Assembly: GCA_964528825.1 (NCBI GenBank)
Contig: CAZGVB010000027.1
Location: 1-21,357, forward strand
Length of the DNA stretch: 21,357 nt
Source of the DNA: RGIG5612 sp964528825
GTDB lineage: Bacteria > Bacillota > Clostridia > Lachnospirales > Lachnospiraceae
Direction of reading: 5' to 3'
The translations under genes and the position numbers were made by a program. The notes under the pieces are model-generated. The model was given only the letters and a program-made list of their open reading frames with translations. It had not been told where the DNA came from and ran no database searches. Shown here piece after piece: positions 7,245 through 14,657 of this stretch (positions are counted from its first letter, which is position 1; every line of letters starts with the position of its first letter).

Positions 7245-7366
7245 ACAACGATATCGACCGATTTTGATAAAAAAGGATAAATGTGCTCTCGGAAAATAAG
7301 AGTTGCATATCTGCTTGCCGAAAAAACGATGACCTGCATCGGCACAGTGAAGAGGATGCGTAAATA

Positions 7367-8350
7367 ATGGATGAACCTTTGATATCAGTCATAATGCCTG
7401 TATATAATGTCAAGGATAAGCTGGATAAGAGCATATCCTCCGTCGCAGGACAGACCTATAAAAATCTTGAGATAATATTGGTTGACGACGGCTCTGCAGA
7501 TGGCAGCGGCAATATATGTGATGAGTGGGCAAAAAAGGATCAGCGCATTACGGCGATACATAAGGAAAACGGTGGCGTAGCCACGGCAAGAGACAGAGGC
7601 CTTAAGGCATCAAAGGGCGAATATATAGGCTTTGTGGACTCGGATGATTGGATACATCCGCAAATGTACGAATATCTCCTGCGCTTGCTGCAGTATAATG
7701 ATGCGGATATCAGCTGCGGCGGCATCATAAAGACAGAGACAGAGACAGACTGCAGGCCTGAGACGGAAGAGAAGATCACCGTCTATGACAGGGATGAATT
7801 TGTCAAAAAATTCTTTAAGATCGGGAGTCAGGAAATAGTCTATTATGTATGGAATAAGCTGTATAAGAGAGAAGTCGCTGTAGACTCACATGAGAACAAT
7901 AACTTTTCTGTCGGTGAGGATGTGATAGCGACATATACTATGCTGCAAAAGGCAAAAAGGATCGTCACATCATCTGTTCCTGTATATTATTATAGATTAT
8001 CCTCGGGCGCGACATCTGCCTTCAGTGACAGATATTTTGAGCTCAAGGATGTATGGAAAAGAGTCGAGAAGATGGCAGCAGAGAGGGGCAGGGATGACCT
8101 GCTGTATGCGCGGATCAATCTGCAAAGGATAGATTTTACGATACTTTCGGAGCTTGCCATTTCGGGAGAATATAAGAATCCGAAATATATACAAAGACGC
8201 GATGAATTGAAAAGAGAGCTGAAGAAGCACAGAAGGGCACTGACGGCATCGGATATAGCATTTTCAAGAAAGCTGATGATCAATTGGTTTTGCATTAATT
8301 ATGAAAGTGCGGCTTTTTTGATGTCAAAGCTTATGAAGAGGCGGCAATAA
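7367..8350 (+). CDS. Family 2 glycosyltransferase (EpsJ-like)
   Basis: First gene of the second run; 327 residues. The GT-A core shows LISVIMPVYNV (5-15), DDGSADGS (40-47) and FVDSDDW (89-95). The block around VGEDVIATYTMLQKAK matches the acceptor-side region of EpsJ-like enzymes. GAGGA about 12 nt before the ATG is the ribosome site. No membrane helices are evident. The stop is followed by the first LicD gene after 3 nt. It presumably adds a sugar to the glycan that the LicD proteins decorate. Several close paralogues occur in the window (3204-4274, 10018-11007), so assignments to individual linkages are not possible from sequence. Confidence 0.9.
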   Translation: MDEPLISVIMPVYNVKDKLDKSISSVAGQTYKNLEIILVDDGSADGSGNICDEWAKKDQRITAIHKENGGVATARDRGLKASKGEYIGFVDSDDWIHPQMYEYLLRLLQYNDADISCGGIIKTETETDCRPETEEKITVYDRDEFVKKFFKIGSQEIVYYVWNKLYKREVAVDSHENNNFSVGEDVIATYTMLQKAKRIVTSSVPVYYYRLSSGATSAFSDRYFELKDVWKRVEKMAAERGRDDLLYARINLQRIDFTILSELAISGEYKNPKYIQRRDELKRELKKHRRALTASDIAFSRKLMINWFCINYESAAFLMSKLMKRRQ

Positions 8351-8353
8351 CAG

Positions 8354-9154
8354 ATGAGAAGGCTTGATGGAGACGAGGTAAAACAGAAGATATTCGGGAT
8401 AATGTGCGATTTCGCGGATTATTGTGATGAGCACGGTCTCAGATATTATATGTGCGGCGGCACGTTGCTCGGTGCCGTAAGACATAAGGGCTTTATTCCG
8501 TGGGATGATGATGTGGATCTTCTGATGCCGCGTCCGGACTTTGACAAACTGCATGAGCTTATGAAGACAGAACCTATGCAGCCATATTACGAGCTAAGGG
8601 GCATCATGGCAGGCAATGCCGATATACCATATGCAAAGGTCGTAGACAAAAGAACCTTGATAGATGCAAAATATCTGACCTCAAATGAACATCTGTGGAT
8701 AGACATCTTTCCTATGGACGGCCTGCCGGATGATGAAGCGCAGAGCGATGAGCTTCTGACACGGGTGATAGCGATAAGAAAGAAGATCTCAAGAAGCGAG
8801 GCAAAGATAGGAACGGGTAAAAACCCTATAAGGACAGTCTTAAAGGTCCCTGCGGTACTCATATACAGGCTGATAGGCGCAAAGACATATGCAAAAAAAA
8901 TTGACCGTATGTCACGCAGGCTGGATTTTGATAAATGTGAATATGTTGGCGGCATAACATGGAGTCAGGGCAAGAATGAGCGCATGAAAAAATCCGATTT
9001 CGTCCCATATAAAGAGATCGAATTTAACGGAAGAATGTTTCATGCGCCTATGTGCACCGAATATTATCTGACACGGCTTTACGGCGATTATATGCAGCTG
9101 CCGCCTGAAGATAAGAGAGTAACGCATGATTTCGCGGCATATGTGACGGATTGA
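8354..9154 (+). CDS. LicD-family phosphotransferase, first copy
   Basis: A 266-residue LicD-fold nucleotidyltransferase-like enzyme. The signature GGTLLGAVRHKGFIPWDDDVD occupies residues 35-55, with the metal-binding acidic cluster in WDDDVD (50-55). LWIDIFPMDGL in the middle and DYMQLPPEDKRVTHDF near the C-terminus are standard for the family. Members transfer phosphocholine from CDP-choline (pneumococcal LicD) or ribitol phosphate from CDP-ribitol (human FKTN and FKRP) onto glycans. Genes for making a CDP-polyol follow 3 kb downstream in the same run, and no choline uptake or CDP-choline genes are seen, so polyol phosphate is the better guess. A second LicD follows. Confidence 0.92.
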   Translation: MRRLDGDEVKQKIFGIMCDFADYCDEHGLRYYMCGGTLLGAVRHKGFIPWDDDVDLLMPRPDFDKLHELMKTEPMQPYYELRGIMAGNADIPYAKVVDKRTLIDAKYLTSNEHLWIDIFPMDGLPDDEAQSDELLTRVIAIRKKISRSEAKIGTGKNPIRTVLKVPAVLIYRLIGAKTYAKKIDRMSRRLDFDKCEYVGGITWSQGKNERMKKSDFVPYKEIEFNGRMFHAPMCTEYYLTRLYGDYMQLPPEDKRVTHDFAAYVTD

Positions 9155-9232
9155 CGAATTAAATTATGAGGTATGCCTCTCACGTATGCAGATAAGGACC
9201 GACACATGAATCTCGCACATTAAGGGAAAAAG

Positions 9233-10027
9233 ATGACCATTAAAGAGGAACAGGAAGTATTATTGAATATATTGAATGCTTTGCATATTTATTGCAAGGC
9301 GCAGGGACTGAGGTATGTGCTTGCATATGGGACATTGCTCGGCGCAGTAAGGCATCATGGATTTATTCCGTGGGACAATGATGTCGATGTCTTTATGCCG
9401 CGTCCGGATTTTGAACGGATGAAGGAGCTGGTGACTGGGCATCCTGTAGGCGAAAATATCAAATATATTCATTATTCGACAGATCCGGGATATCATTATT
9501 CCGTTGCGAGATTATATGATGCAAGGACGAGAGTAAGGCCTGCGCGGCTCTGCGAGCAGCCTGCTGAGATGGGGATATATCTTGATATCTTTCCGGTTGA
9601 CGGCATATGGGATGACGCGAAGGGACATGGACTGTGGCGCAAGCGGCTGAGATTCAATCAGCGCCTTCAAAGTGCGGATCTATACGGCAGATCCGATAAG
9701 CCCGGCATAAAGGGAAAGCTCAAGTATATACAGCACAAGCTTATTCCCGACAGGAACAATAAGCACGAGCGAAAGATCGATGAGATCGCGATGCAATGTG
9801 ATTATGAAAGTCATAAAAAGGTGATAGATACGGCGGAATATCTTCATTTTAATACCTATCTTACACATGAGGATTTTGACGATCCCATACTCATGCAGTT
9901 CGAACAATATGAATTTAACGCACCGAGAAGGTATCACGAATTTTTGACAGACGGATACGGCGACTATATGCAGCTTCCACCCGAGGACCAAAGAGAAGTA
10001 CATGATTTCGGAGCAAGATGGATATGA
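9233..10027 (+). CDS. LicD-family phosphotransferase, second copy
   Basis: A 264-residue paralogue of the preceding protein. GTLLGAVRHHGFIPWDNDVD spans 33-52; the middle residue of the acidic cluster is Asn49 rather than Asp, a change seen in working LicD-type enzymes, while D48, D50 and D52 remain. IYLDIFPVDGIW and GDYMQLPPEDQREVHDFG are conserved. The two LicD proteins are clearly diverged, so they probably act on different acceptors or successive positions. The 78-bp gap before the gene ends in AAGGGAAAAAG, the ribosome site. The 3' end overlaps the next glycosyltransferase by 10 nt, which suggests coupled translation. Confidence 0.92.
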   Translation: MTIKEEQEVLLNILNALHIYCKAQGLRYVLAYGTLLGAVRHHGFIPWDNDVDVFMPRPDFERMKELVTGHPVGENIKYIHYSTDPGYHYSVARLYDARTRVRPARLCEQPAEMGIYLDIFPVDGIWDDAKGHGLWRKRLRFNQRLQSADLYGRSDKPGIKGKLKYIQHKLIPDRNNKHERKIDEIAMQCDYESHKKVIDTAEYLHFNTYLTHEDFDDPILMQFEQYEFNAPRRYHEFLTDGYGDYMQLPPEDQREVHDFGARWI

Positions 10028-11007
10028 AAAACGAACTGGTAAGTGTGATAGTTCCCGTATATAATGTTGCGCCGTATATCGAAAAATGCATCTTAAGTAT
10101 ACTGGATCAGGAATATGAAAATATCGAGCTGCTGCTGATAGATGACGGCTCACCCGATGAGAGCGGGGCTATCTGCGACAGGATGGCACGCAGCGACCAC
10201 AGGATAAAGGTCATCCATCAGGAAAATGCTGGAGTCTCGGCAGCAAGAAATAAGGGCGTAGAATGTGCGTCGGGCTATTATATATGCTTTGTGGATGGAG
10301 ATGATTATATCGACCGGGATATGCTTTCTTATCTTGTAAGGATCATAGAAGAGACAGAAAGTGATATCGCGAGATGCTCTGCTCGAGAGGTAGGCATGGG
10401 CATTGCCCCGGCAACTGAGCATTCGGATGACGAATATGGGGTATATTCGATCGAGGAGTCTTTAAAGAATATTTATACGGTAAAGGATAATTTTTCCACT
10501 ACCTCATGCCATATTCTTTTTAAAAAGAGCGTGATCTGTGATATTAGATTCGGCAGCGCGAGATTCTATGAGGATATGGAATATATTACCAAGGCGGTGC
10601 TTAATTGCCAAAGGTTGGTCTCATCCAGGGCGGCGAAATATAATTATCTTCACAGGAGCGACAGCAGTCACAGCTATTCCTTAAAGGTGAAGATAGACAA
10701 TATAAAGCAGGTCTGGATCAATGTAAGGAAAGAGCTGCAGGATAAAAACAGCTCATTGCTTCCATATGCTGATGTAAGATATGTGAAAAATGTATTGGAG
10801 CAGCTCTACAAAGATGCATATACCTGCGGTATAAAAAATGATGAATATGCCGCATCGGTGATAAAGGATATAAGAAAGCTAAAGATAAGAAGATCCGAAC
10901 TGAACAAGACAGAAAAGTCACTGTATATGCTGCTGACGTTTGGCGCAGGCGGCTTTGAGACAGGCGCCAAGCTTATATATAAAATGAAAAAGAGGAGAGG
11001 CCGTTGA
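10018..11007 (+). CDS. Family 2 glycosyltransferase (EpsJ-like)
   Basis: A 329-residue GT-A enzyme with VSVIVPVYNVAPYIEKCI (8-25), DDGSPDES (42-49) and FVDGDDY (91-97). A FYEDMEYITKAV segment in the second half is the usual catalytic-base region of these enzymes. GGAG lies 5 nt before the ATG at 10018; a second ATG two codons on is equally spaced for translation. The gene overlaps the LicD gene on its left by 10 nt and the next glycosyltransferase by 4 nt, so the three are translated as a unit. The basic C-terminus (KMKKRRGR) could help membrane contact. Donor sugar unknown. Confidence 0.9.
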   Translation: MDMKNELVSVIVPVYNVAPYIEKCILSILDQEYENIELLLIDDGSPDESGAICDRMARSDHRIKVIHQENAGVSAARNKGVECASGYYICFVDGDDYIDRDMLSYLVRIIEETESDIARCSAREVGMGIAPATEHSDDEYGVYSIEESLKNIYTVKDNFSTTSCHILFKKSVICDIRFGSARFYEDMEYITKAVLNCQRLVSSRAAKYNYLHRSDSSHSYSLKVKIDNIKQVWINVRKELQDKNSSLLPYADVRYVKNVLEQLYKDAYTCGIKNDEYAASVIKDIRKLKIRRSELNKTEKSLYMLLTFGAGGFETGAKLIYKMKKRRGR

Positions 11008-11996
11008 AGATTCTTTCAATAATCATTCCGTCATATAATGTATCCGAATATATAGATCAATGTATCTCATCACTTCTTCAAGATGAAGAGATAAATGAAT
11101 ATCTCGATATAATAGCCATAAATGACGGATCAAAGGATGATACCTTAGAAAAGATAAAGAAATATGAAGAGCTCTATCCGGGCATAGTGCGTGCTATAGA
11201 TAAGGAAAACGGCGGCCACGGCTCGGGCATCAACAAGGGTGTGGAGCTTGCGCAGGGAAAATATCTCAAGGTACTCGATTCGGATGATTGGGTATTGAGG
11301 GAGGGGCTCAGCGCACTTGTTAAATATCTGCAGGGACTTAAGGAAGAGCCCGATATATTGATAAGTCCTTTTGAATTCGTCTATGAGGGCACCGGGAAAA
11401 GGGAAAAGGTAGATTATGATGCCCTTAAAAAATACAAACTTTGCAATATAGATGAGCTTGTCAAAAATAATTATTACGCGACGATCCATTCTGTGACATT
11501 CAGAAGCGCCATATATAAAGACAATCCCGTTCCCGCACTGGATACGAAGGTATCATATGATGATATAGAATATCTGCTGTATCCTATGCCATATGTAAAT
11601 ACAGTCATATATCTGCCCGATGTGATCTATGAATACAGATACGGGACAGAGGGTCAGAGCGTCTCTAAACAGAATTATATCAGGCGCAGGGATCAGCATA
11701 AGAAGATCATCTTATCGTTGATAGGATATTATAAAGAAAACAAAGAACGCTTTAGCGAGTCTCAGGAAAAATATTATCTCGGCAGGCTGTATATGATGAT
11801 AAACGATCATATCAATATCTACCTTTCCATGGATGATGTAAAGGAAAGCAAGGCCGAGTTCGCACAGTTTGTCAGGGAATGCGAGGGCTTTGATCTGTCG
11901 GGCACAGAAAATAAGAAGCTGAAACTGTTTATGAAGACGAATTTCGCATGCTATGGCCCTGTAAAGAGATATTTTAACAGATTTAAGCAGCATTGA
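11004..11996 (+). CDS. Family 2 glycosyltransferase, TTG start
   Basis: A 330-residue GT2 protein. ILSIIIPSYNVSEYIDQCI (3-21), NDGSKDDT (40-47) and LDSDDW (91-96) give the GT-A core. ENGGHGSGINKG (68-79) distinguishes it from the other GT2 enzymes here and recalls a separate GT2 subgroup in which this glycine-rich loop is common. The start is TTG at 11004, overlapping the preceding TGA stop as TTGA, with AGGAG six bases before it; no better ATG is nearby. Its last codons (FKQH, stop) are the first unit of a 20-bp tandem array downstream. Probably another sugar transfer in the same glycan. Confidence 0.88.
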   Translation: MKILSIIIPSYNVSEYIDQCISSLLQDEEINEYLDIIAINDGSKDDTLEKIKKYEELYPGIVRAIDKENGGHGSGINKGVELAQGKYLKVLDSDDWVLREGLSALVKYLQGLKEEPDILISPFEFVYEGTGKREKVDYDALKKYKLCNIDELVKNNYYATIHSVTFRSAIYKDNPVPALDTKVSYDDIEYLLYPMPYVNTVIYLPDVIYEYRYGTEGQSVSKQNYIRRRDQHKKIILSLIGYYKENKERFSESQEKYYLGRLYMMINDHINIYLSMDDVKESKAEFAQFVRECEGFDLSGTENKKLKLFMKTNFACYGPVKRYFNRFKQH

Positions 11997-12080
11997 CCCG
12001 CGGCAGGTGGCATTGACCCGCTTCAAGCAGCATTGACCTGTTTCAGGCGGCATTGACCTGCTTCAGGCAGCGTTGATCCG
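11981..12080. repeat. Tandem array, 20-bp unit, starting at a stop codon
   Basis: Five contiguous 20-bp units at 11981, 12001, 12021, 12041 and 12061 follow the pattern YTTCARGCRGCATTGACCYG. The first unit contains the last codons and TGA stop (11994-11996) of the glycosyltransferase; the remaining four lie outside the gene. Decayed traces (GATGCAGCCTGTACTGAC) continue to about 12125. Confidence 0.9.
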
Positions 12081-12194
12081 CGGCGACGATCCGGTGCAAT
12101 GATCTGATGCAGCCTGTACTGACGGTAAATTCAGGAAACAAACTCAGAGAACTTTGAGGATCGCCGAAAGGATATAAGGGGAAAAAGGTACGAT

Positions 12195-12884
12195 ATGAAT
12201 CTTGCTATAGTATTGTCCGGCGGAAACGGGACGAGATTGGGAGCCAGTATACCGAAGCAATATATAGAAGTCGCAGGCAAGCCGATCATAGTCTATTGTC
12301 TTGAGGCTTTGCAAATGAGCGACGATATAGATGAAATATGCGTCGTTGCGGCACCCGAGTGGACGGAAAGTATAAAGAAATGGGCCTATAGCTATGGCAT
12401 CACAAAGCTGGAAGGATGCGCGGCAGGCGGCCCGAGCAGGCAGCATTCTATAAAAAACGGCCTCGAATATTTCATAAATAAAGGAAAGTGCGCAGGCTGC
12501 AGGGTACTCATTCATGATGCGGCAAGGCCCAATCTTACAGGCACGCTTATAAAACGATGCATGGAAGGACTTGAGGGCTTTGACGGTGTACTCCCTGCAC
12601 TCCCCGTAAAGGATACCGTATATTACAGTAATGACGGAAAGAGTATCACAAGGCTGCTCGAGCGAAGCTGTCTTTTTGCGGGGCAATCACCCGAGAGCTT
12701 TGATCTTGAAAAATATTGGCAGATCAACAAGGATCTTACGGATGAGGAGCTTATGGCTGTCACAGGCACCAGCCAGATAGCATTTGAATGCGGGCTGAAT
12801 ATTGCCATAGTTGATGGTGATGAGAACAATTACAAGATCACGACAGTCGCGGATCTTGAGAAATTCGAGGAAAGTAAGCGATGA
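12195..12884 (+). CDS. IspD/TarI-like CTP:polyol-phosphate cytidylyltransferase
   Basis: This 229-residue protein has the full IspD-family core: GGNGTRLGASIPKQ (9-22) for CTP binding, SRQHSIKNGL (81-90), IHDAARPN (106-113), LPVKDTV (136-142), GQSPESF (163-169) and NNYKITTVADL (211-221). The family joins CTP to 2-C-methylerythritol 4-phosphate (IspD) or to ribitol 5-phosphate (TarI). The next two genes encode a polyol-phosphate dehydrogenase and a ketose-phosphate epimerase with 4-nt and 37-nt spacing, not isoprenoid genes. I therefore infer a TarI-like role making a CDP-polyol for the LicD proteins upstream. A housekeeping IspD role cannot be excluded without knowing whether another copy exists. 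AAGG lies before the ATG. Confidence 0.82.
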   Translation: MNLAIVLSGGNGTRLGASIPKQYIEVAGKPIIVYCLEALQMSDDIDEICVVAAPEWTESIKKWAYSYGITKLEGCAAGGPSRQHSIKNGLEYFINKGKCAGCRVLIHDAARPNLTGTLIKRCMEGLEGFDGVLPALPVKDTVYYSNDGKSITRLLERSCLFAGQSPESFDLEKYWQINKDLTDEELMAVTGTSQIAFECGLNIAIVDGDENNYKITTVADLEKFEESKR

Positions 12885-13894
12885 AGGCATATGTATTGGA
12901 AGGCATCGGCGATCTCAGATACAGAGACGTTGAGGTACCGCGCCCGAGAGAAGGCTGGGCTATAGTAAGAGTGCAGGCTGTAGGCATATGCAGCAGCGAT
13001 ATTCCGAGGATCTTTACCAAGGGGACATATCATTTCCCCACGATACCCGGTCATGAATATTCGGGTGTTGTGGAGGCGGTAGGCAGTGATGACGATCGCA
13101 AGTGGATAGGAAAAAGAGTAGGAGTCTTTCCGCTTATCCCATGCAAGAGCTGTCCGCAATGTGCCAGGGGAAAATATGAGATGTGCTCGCAATATGACTA
13201 TTCCGGATCGAGGCGAAACGGCGGCTTCGCGGAATATGTTGACATACCTGTATGGAATCTCATAGAGCTGCCGGAGGGAATAGAACCCTGTGAGGCAGCT
13301 ATGCTGGAACCTCTTTCGGTGGCTCTTCATGCAACCAAACGTGCAGATATCCGTGAGGGTGACAAGGTGGCTGTCATAGGTACCGGCATGATAGGAATAT
13401 CGGTTGCAAAATGGGCACAAAGCTTCAAAGCAGCGTCTGTGACCGTATTCGGCAGAAATGAGAGCAAGAGAGCACTCGCGGAAGGCGCAGGCGGCATAGA
13501 ATACAAATTGATGAACGAATGCGAGCCTGTATATGACAGAGTTATAGAGGCTGTAGGCAGCCCCGAGGCTATAGAGAGCGCCATAAAATGTGCAGGGACT
13601 GAGGCAAGAGTAGTATTGATGGGCAATCCTTCGGGCAATATCACATTAAAACAGGATGTCTATTGGCAGATACTCAGAAGGCAGCTTACCGTCACAGGCA
13701 CATGGAATTCGTCATACGAATCCGGCAAGCCGTCGGATTGGACCGAGGCTATCTCGGCCATAAAAAATAAAGAAATAAATGTAAAGGGTCTTATATCTCA
13801 TACATTCAGCATGCCTGATATGATGAAGGGCCTTGAGATCATGAGAGACCACAGCGAGCCTTATTGCAAGGTGATGATATTGAATGAAGATTAA
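12881..13894 (+). CDS. GatD-like zinc polyol-phosphate dehydrogenase
   Basis: A 337-residue medium-chain dehydrogenase. Catalytic zinc ligands appear as C37, H58/E59 and E143; the structural zinc site is C88, C91, C94 and C102. SDIPRIF (39-45), PGHEYSG (56-62) and GSRRNGGFAEY (109-119) are close to galactitol-1-phosphate 5-dehydrogenase (GatD). The Rossmann loop GTGMIG is at 167-172, and the end of the second strand reads VFGRN (189-193), with Arg where NAD enzymes have an acid, suggesting NADPH. Staphylococcal TarJ, as I recall it, lacks the structural zinc cysteines, so this is not a standard TarJ. The start overlaps the cytidylyltransferase stop by 4 nt. Inferred role: reducing a ketose phosphate to the polyol phosphate that becomes CDP-linked. 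Confidence 0.82.
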   Translation: MKAYVLEGIGDLRYRDVEVPRPREGWAIVRVQAVGICSSDIPRIFTKGTYHFPTIPGHEYSGVVEAVGSDDDRKWIGKRVGVFPLIPCKSCPQCARGKYEMCSQYDYSGSRRNGGFAEYVDIPVWNLIELPEGIEPCEAAMLEPLSVALHATKRADIREGDKVAVIGTGMIGISVAKWAQSFKAASVTVFGRNESKRALAEGAGGIEYKLMNECEPVYDRVIEAVGSPEAIESAIKCAGTEARVVLMGNPSGNITLKQDVYWQILRRQLTVTGTWNSSYESGKPSDWTEAISAIKNKEINVKGLISHTFSMPDMMKGLEIMRDHSEPYCKVMILNED

Positions 13895-13931
13895 GGCTGA
13901 TGCCGTGGCAGGGGAGTAGTCAGAGAAATAT

Positions 13932-14627
13932 ATGGAAGCGAGTAAACAGATCCGAACAGATAAAAAAATATCGGCATCGATGATGTGCTCCAATCTTGTG
14001 GAGCTGAAGGATAGCATAGATATCTTTGAAAAAACAGGTATCGAATATCTGCATATAGATGTAATGGATGGGATATTCGTGCCGAATATAGGACTCGGGG
14101 TGGATTATATCAGGAGCCTCAGGGAGTTGACCGACATACCTCTTGATCTCCATCTTATGATAACCGATCCCGAATATAAGTTTTCGTGGATAGGCATAAA
14201 AGAAGGCGATATAGTAACGGTCCATTATGAGAGCACCAGACAGATACAAAGGGCACTTGATTATCTTGTGCCTTACGGCTGCAAGCGCTTTGTTGCCATA
14301 AATCCCGCTACATCTATAGTATGCATCGAAGAAATGCTGGACTATATCGATGGCATTAATCTTTTGATGGTAAATCCCGGCTTCGCAGGTCAGAAAATGG
14401 TGCCGAGCACGATGAAGAAGGCCGAGAGGCTGCGCAGCTTCCTCGACTTGCAAGGCCATAGCGACATAACGATCGAGGTCGACGGCAATATAACGCCGGA
14501 CAATGCCGAGAAGCTGAGCAGGATAGGTGCTGACATATTTGTAGGCGGCACATCAAGCATATTCAAAGGACCGCTTGAAGGCTATGAGCAAAATATCATC
14601 AATCTGAGACAAAGAATAAATAAATAA
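13932..14627 (+). CDS. AlsE/Rpe-like ketose-phosphate 3-epimerase
   Basis: A 231-residue TIM-barrel epimerase. Metal ligands and catalytic residues of the family are present: HIDVMDG (41-47, H41 and D43), LHLM (73-76, H74) and VDGN (183-186, D184); VNPGFAGQ (147-154) closes over the phosphate. SASMMCSNL, IEVDG and GADIFVGGTSSIF are closer to allulose-6-phosphate 3-epimerase (AlsE) than to classical ribulose-phosphate epimerase, whose VDGG motif is VDGN here. It interconverts C3 epimers, for example ribulose and xylulose 5-phosphate or fructose and allulose 6-phosphate. As last gene of the run, 37 nt after the dehydrogenase, it likely feeds that enzyme. The start is not certain; GGGGAG is 15 nt before this ATG. 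Confidence 0.84.
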   Translation: MEASKQIRTDKKISASMMCSNLVELKDSIDIFEKTGIEYLHIDVMDGIFVPNIGLGVDYIRSLRELTDIPLDLHLMITDPEYKFSWIGIKEGDIVTVHYESTRQIQRALDYLVPYGCKRFVAINPATSIVCIEEMLDYIDGINLLMVNPGFAGQKMVPSTMKKAERLRSFLDLQGHSDITIEVDGNITPDNAEKLSRIGADIFVGGTSSIFKGPLEGYEQNIINLRQRINK

Positions 14628-14628
14628 T

Positions 14629-14657
14629 GCAAGCTACCTGCTTTGCAGGTAACTTGC
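14629..14657 (-). terminator. Hairpin terminator overlapping the DUF3089 stop codon
   Basis: GCAAGCTACCTGC (14629-14641) pairs with GCAGGTAACTTGC (14645-14657) except for one mismatch, with a TTT loop. On the minus strand the stem is followed by ATTATTTATTTATT. The right arm and loop encode the last codons of the lipoprotein gene and the TAG stop (14634-14636) is within the stem. It may also halt the plus-strand run, though without a T-run on that side. Confidence 0.65.

Larger units (their letters stand above)
6947..7366. other. 420-bp divergent intergenic region
   Basis: No convincing gene is present. It holds the leader of the dehydrogenase (stem-loops at 7044-7102), an AT-rich dyad (ATTGATA at 7107-7113 with TATCAAT at 7145-7151, plus GATATCA/TGATATATC inside), a strong hairpin at 7165-7196 and the promoter at 7216-7244. 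A TTGACA at 7102-7107 faces right but has only a poor -10 partner. This amount of dyad symmetry suggests regulator binding or RNA structure controlling the two divergent units. Confidence 0.6.

Noticed and set aside
8354..10027. Phosphocholine transferases with CDP-choline
   Set aside because: No choline kinase, transporter or LicC-like gene is in the window, whereas CDP-polyol genes are in the same run. It remains an alternative.
12195..12884. Plain IspD of the isoprenoid (MEP) pathway
   Set aside because: Not fully excluded, but the 4-nt overlap with a polyol-phosphate dehydrogenase and the LicD context favour a CDP-polyol role.
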